Shown here: positions 5,015 to 6,223 of the stretch, one piece after another
How the letters are laid out: each line of letters starts with the position of its first letter
Numbering within the stretch: the first letter of the stretch is position 1
Assembly (NCBI GenBank): GCA_015487825.1
Contig: WFOZ01000841.1
Span: 1-6,223 of the forward strand
DNA: 6,223 bases
Direction: 5' to 3'
Source: Planctomycetaceae bacterium
Lineage (GTDB): Bacteria; Planctomycetota; Planctomycetia; Planctomycetales; Planctomycetaceae
Translations under genes and position numbers: made by a program
Notes under the pieces: model-generated
The model's database searches: none
What the model was told of the DNA's origin: nothing
The model's input: the letters and a program-made list of their open reading frames with translations, nothing else

Positions 5015-6223
5015 ATGACTGCTATCTCTGCTTTAACGATGTTGATTGCCAGTTTGGGAACGAGTGGTCACGAAACTGAAATTGATCCCCTGCAATTCAA
5101 AACCACTGCCGCTGCACAGGCTGTCTGGAAAGCTCAATGGGGAACGGCCGATCTCCAAGCAACTGCTTTTCAGCAAAAACGAGTATTACGAATTGAAACC
5201 CCTGCCGGGCAGACAGAACCAACGCAGCGTTTGACATTTGACCGTAACTTGAAAATGAACCTGAGCAGCGTAGGCCATTTCCAGGTATATATCAAACTTT
5301 TAACTCCCCCTTCAGGCGAACATTTAAGTCTCTACATGCGAAGTGGTGAAGGTTGGTATTCGGCAAGTGCCAATGTTAACGCCGAGCAGTGGATGCATCT
5401 GAATTTCTCGAAAAAAGATTTTCGTGAAGAAGGAAAACCGGCTGGTTGGGATAAAATTGATGGCATCCGGTTTTCTCTCTGGAAGGGAGAAAACAAACAT
5501 CCGAAATTTCTACTTCATAATCTGGTCGCAAGTTCCAATTTAATCGCGGTAATTGTTCCTGATGAACTGAATGAGCAGAACGCCACTTCGTATCAGGTTG
5601 CCGATCTGTTCGAGTCATTTCTGGCCTCAGTTAACATCGAGGTAGACCGGATCAGCGAATCATCACTTCAGGCGGGAGGTCTTGGCAAAAGAAAACTTGC
5701 AATTTTGCCACACAACCCAACGCTTAACAAACAGGCCTGCGAGGTGTTGAATCGATATATGAGCAAAGGGGGGAAATTATTCGTCTGCTACCGTATCCCA
5801 GCTGCCATCGCCGGGGAATTTGGAATTAAGCAGGGAACGTATTATCGACCGAAAAAAGATGAGCCACAATTCGCTTCCATCCATTTCGATAATAGCAGCA
5901 TTGATGGACTTCCTCAAATCGTTAATCAGAATTCATGGAACATTACAACCGGCGAACCACTGGGACACCATGCAAAAACTATCGCCTACTGGTTTGATGA
6001 AAATGGAAACAACACGAACAAATCGGCGATGGTTCAAAGCGACCGAGGTATCTATTTCAGTCATATCCCAACCAGAGACGATCTGGAAAACAAAACGGAT
6101 ATGATTATCTCTCTGCTCGGAAATCTGGAACCAAAACTCTGGAAAGAAATTGTACTTCATTCATTGAAACAATCGAAACAGATAGGAAATTGTCGCAATG
6201 AAGACGAATTAGCTCACCAGTTA
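5015..6223 (+). CDS. Large multidomain protein, possibly exported, open at window end
   Basis: The frame runs 403 codons from ATG 5015 to the window edge without a stop; an in-frame TGA at 4991-4993 leaves this ATG as the only upstream start. Ribosome binding is weak (AAAGAG before the ATG). The first 18 residues (MTAISALTMLIASLGTSG) are hydrophobic but lack a basic n-region, so a signal peptide is likely but not certain. Residues 35-172 are rich in alternating hydrophobic/aromatic residues (FQVYIKLL, LSLYMRSGEGWYSA, WMHLNFSKKDF, IDGIRFSLW), resembling a beta-sandwich of carbohydrate-binding type. Residues 176-270 look Rossmann-like: IAVIVPDE, a helix, KLAILPHNPTL, then YMSKGGKLFVCYR, as in class I amidotransferase-like or beta-galactosidase trimerisation-type domains. 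Residues 286-380 (FASIHFDN..WNITTGEPL..AYWFDENG..GIYFSHI) continue this module. A glycoside-hydrolase-type catalytic domain may follow outside the window; that is a guess. No catalytic residues are assigned. Confidence 0.8.
   Translation, partial: MTAISALTMLIASLGTSGHETEIDPLQFKTTAAAQAVWKAQWGTADLQATAFQQKRVLRIETPAGQTEPTQRLTFDRNLKMNLSSVGHFQVYIKLLTPPSGEHLSLYMRSGEGWYSASANVNAEQWMHLNFSKKDFREEGKPAGWDKIDGIRFSLWKGENKHPKFLLHNLVASSNLIAVIVPDELNEQNATSYQVADLFESFLASVNIEVDRISESSLQAGGLGKRKLAILPHNPTLNKQACEVLNRYMSKGGKLFVCYRIPAAIAGEFGIKQGTYYRPKKDEPQFASIHFDNSSIDGLPQIVNQNSWNITTGEPLGHHAKTIAYWFDENGNNTNKSAMVQSDRGIYFSHIPTRDDLENKTDMIISLLGNLEPKLWKEIVLHSLKQSKQIGNCRNEDELAHQL

Noticed and set aside
4861..5079. 72-codon plus-strand frame beginning MPVRPALFLSLF
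   Set aside because: It has no ribosome binding site, overlaps the start of the long 5015 gene in another frame, and its end has no protein-like features.
1..6223. CRISPR array, tRNA or rRNA genes, complete insertion sequence, toxin-antitoxin or phage-defence genes
   Set aside because: No regularly spaced repeats, cloverleaf sequences, transposase frames or recognisable defence domains were seen.

Overview
The window looks like a chromosomal segment of a planctomycete, probably of the Gimesia/Rubinisphaera/Planctomicrobium kind. Base composition is moderate. Several proteins have a planctomycete flavour: a DUF5658-type membrane protein, a tiny lipoprotein with the 'MGGQTLPSAFYL' type sequence, a SLYEANLYKW-type hypothetical protein ahead of murJ, and a large export-type protein at the right end. 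This assignment rests on remembered family resemblance; no search was run. No CRISPR array, rRNA, tRNA or complete transposon was seen.

Layout, left to right. (1) Positions 3-544, plus strand: the last 49 codons of a C4 zinc-ribbon protein, overlapping by GTGA a small three-helix membrane protein of the DUF5658 type. (2) Positions 545-978: no gene; a 64-nt imperfect hairpin (626-689) ends in a T run on the minus strand, and a smaller hairpin sits just past the lipoprotein stop. (3) Positions 979-1224, minus strand: an 81-residue lipoprotein. (4) Positions 1225-1602: a divergent intergenic region with a good -35/-10 pair at 1494-1522, a 14-bp perfect palindrome at the expected transcription start, and a 14-codon mini-ORF whose stop overlaps the next start. 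(5) Positions 1603-3731, plus strand: a two-gene unit, a conserved-looking 166-residue protein of unknown function joined by GTGA to murJ, the lipid II flippase. (6) Positions 3742-3942, minus strand: a possible 66-residue protein with two CxxC pairs. (7) Positions 4025-4492, plus strand: an exported thioredoxin-fold protein with a CKFC centre, closed by a textbook terminator at 4555-4588. (8) Positions 4589-5014: non-coding, holding a roughly 100-bp nested inverted-repeat element of a dispersed-repeat type. (9) Positions 5015-6223, plus strand: a long gene open to the window end, with an N-terminal beta-rich region, a Rossmann-like/amidotransferase-like middle region, and an unseen C-terminus.

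The only firm pathway assignment is murJ (peptidoglycan precursor export). The thioredoxin-like protein and the lipoprotein point to envelope and periplasmic functions, and the right-end protein may also be exported. No coherent new multi-gene system could be demonstrated. The best leads are the unknown protein translationally coupled to murJ with its unusual leader, the structured repeat at 4688-4787, the small CxxC/CxxC ORF, and the partial gene at the right end.
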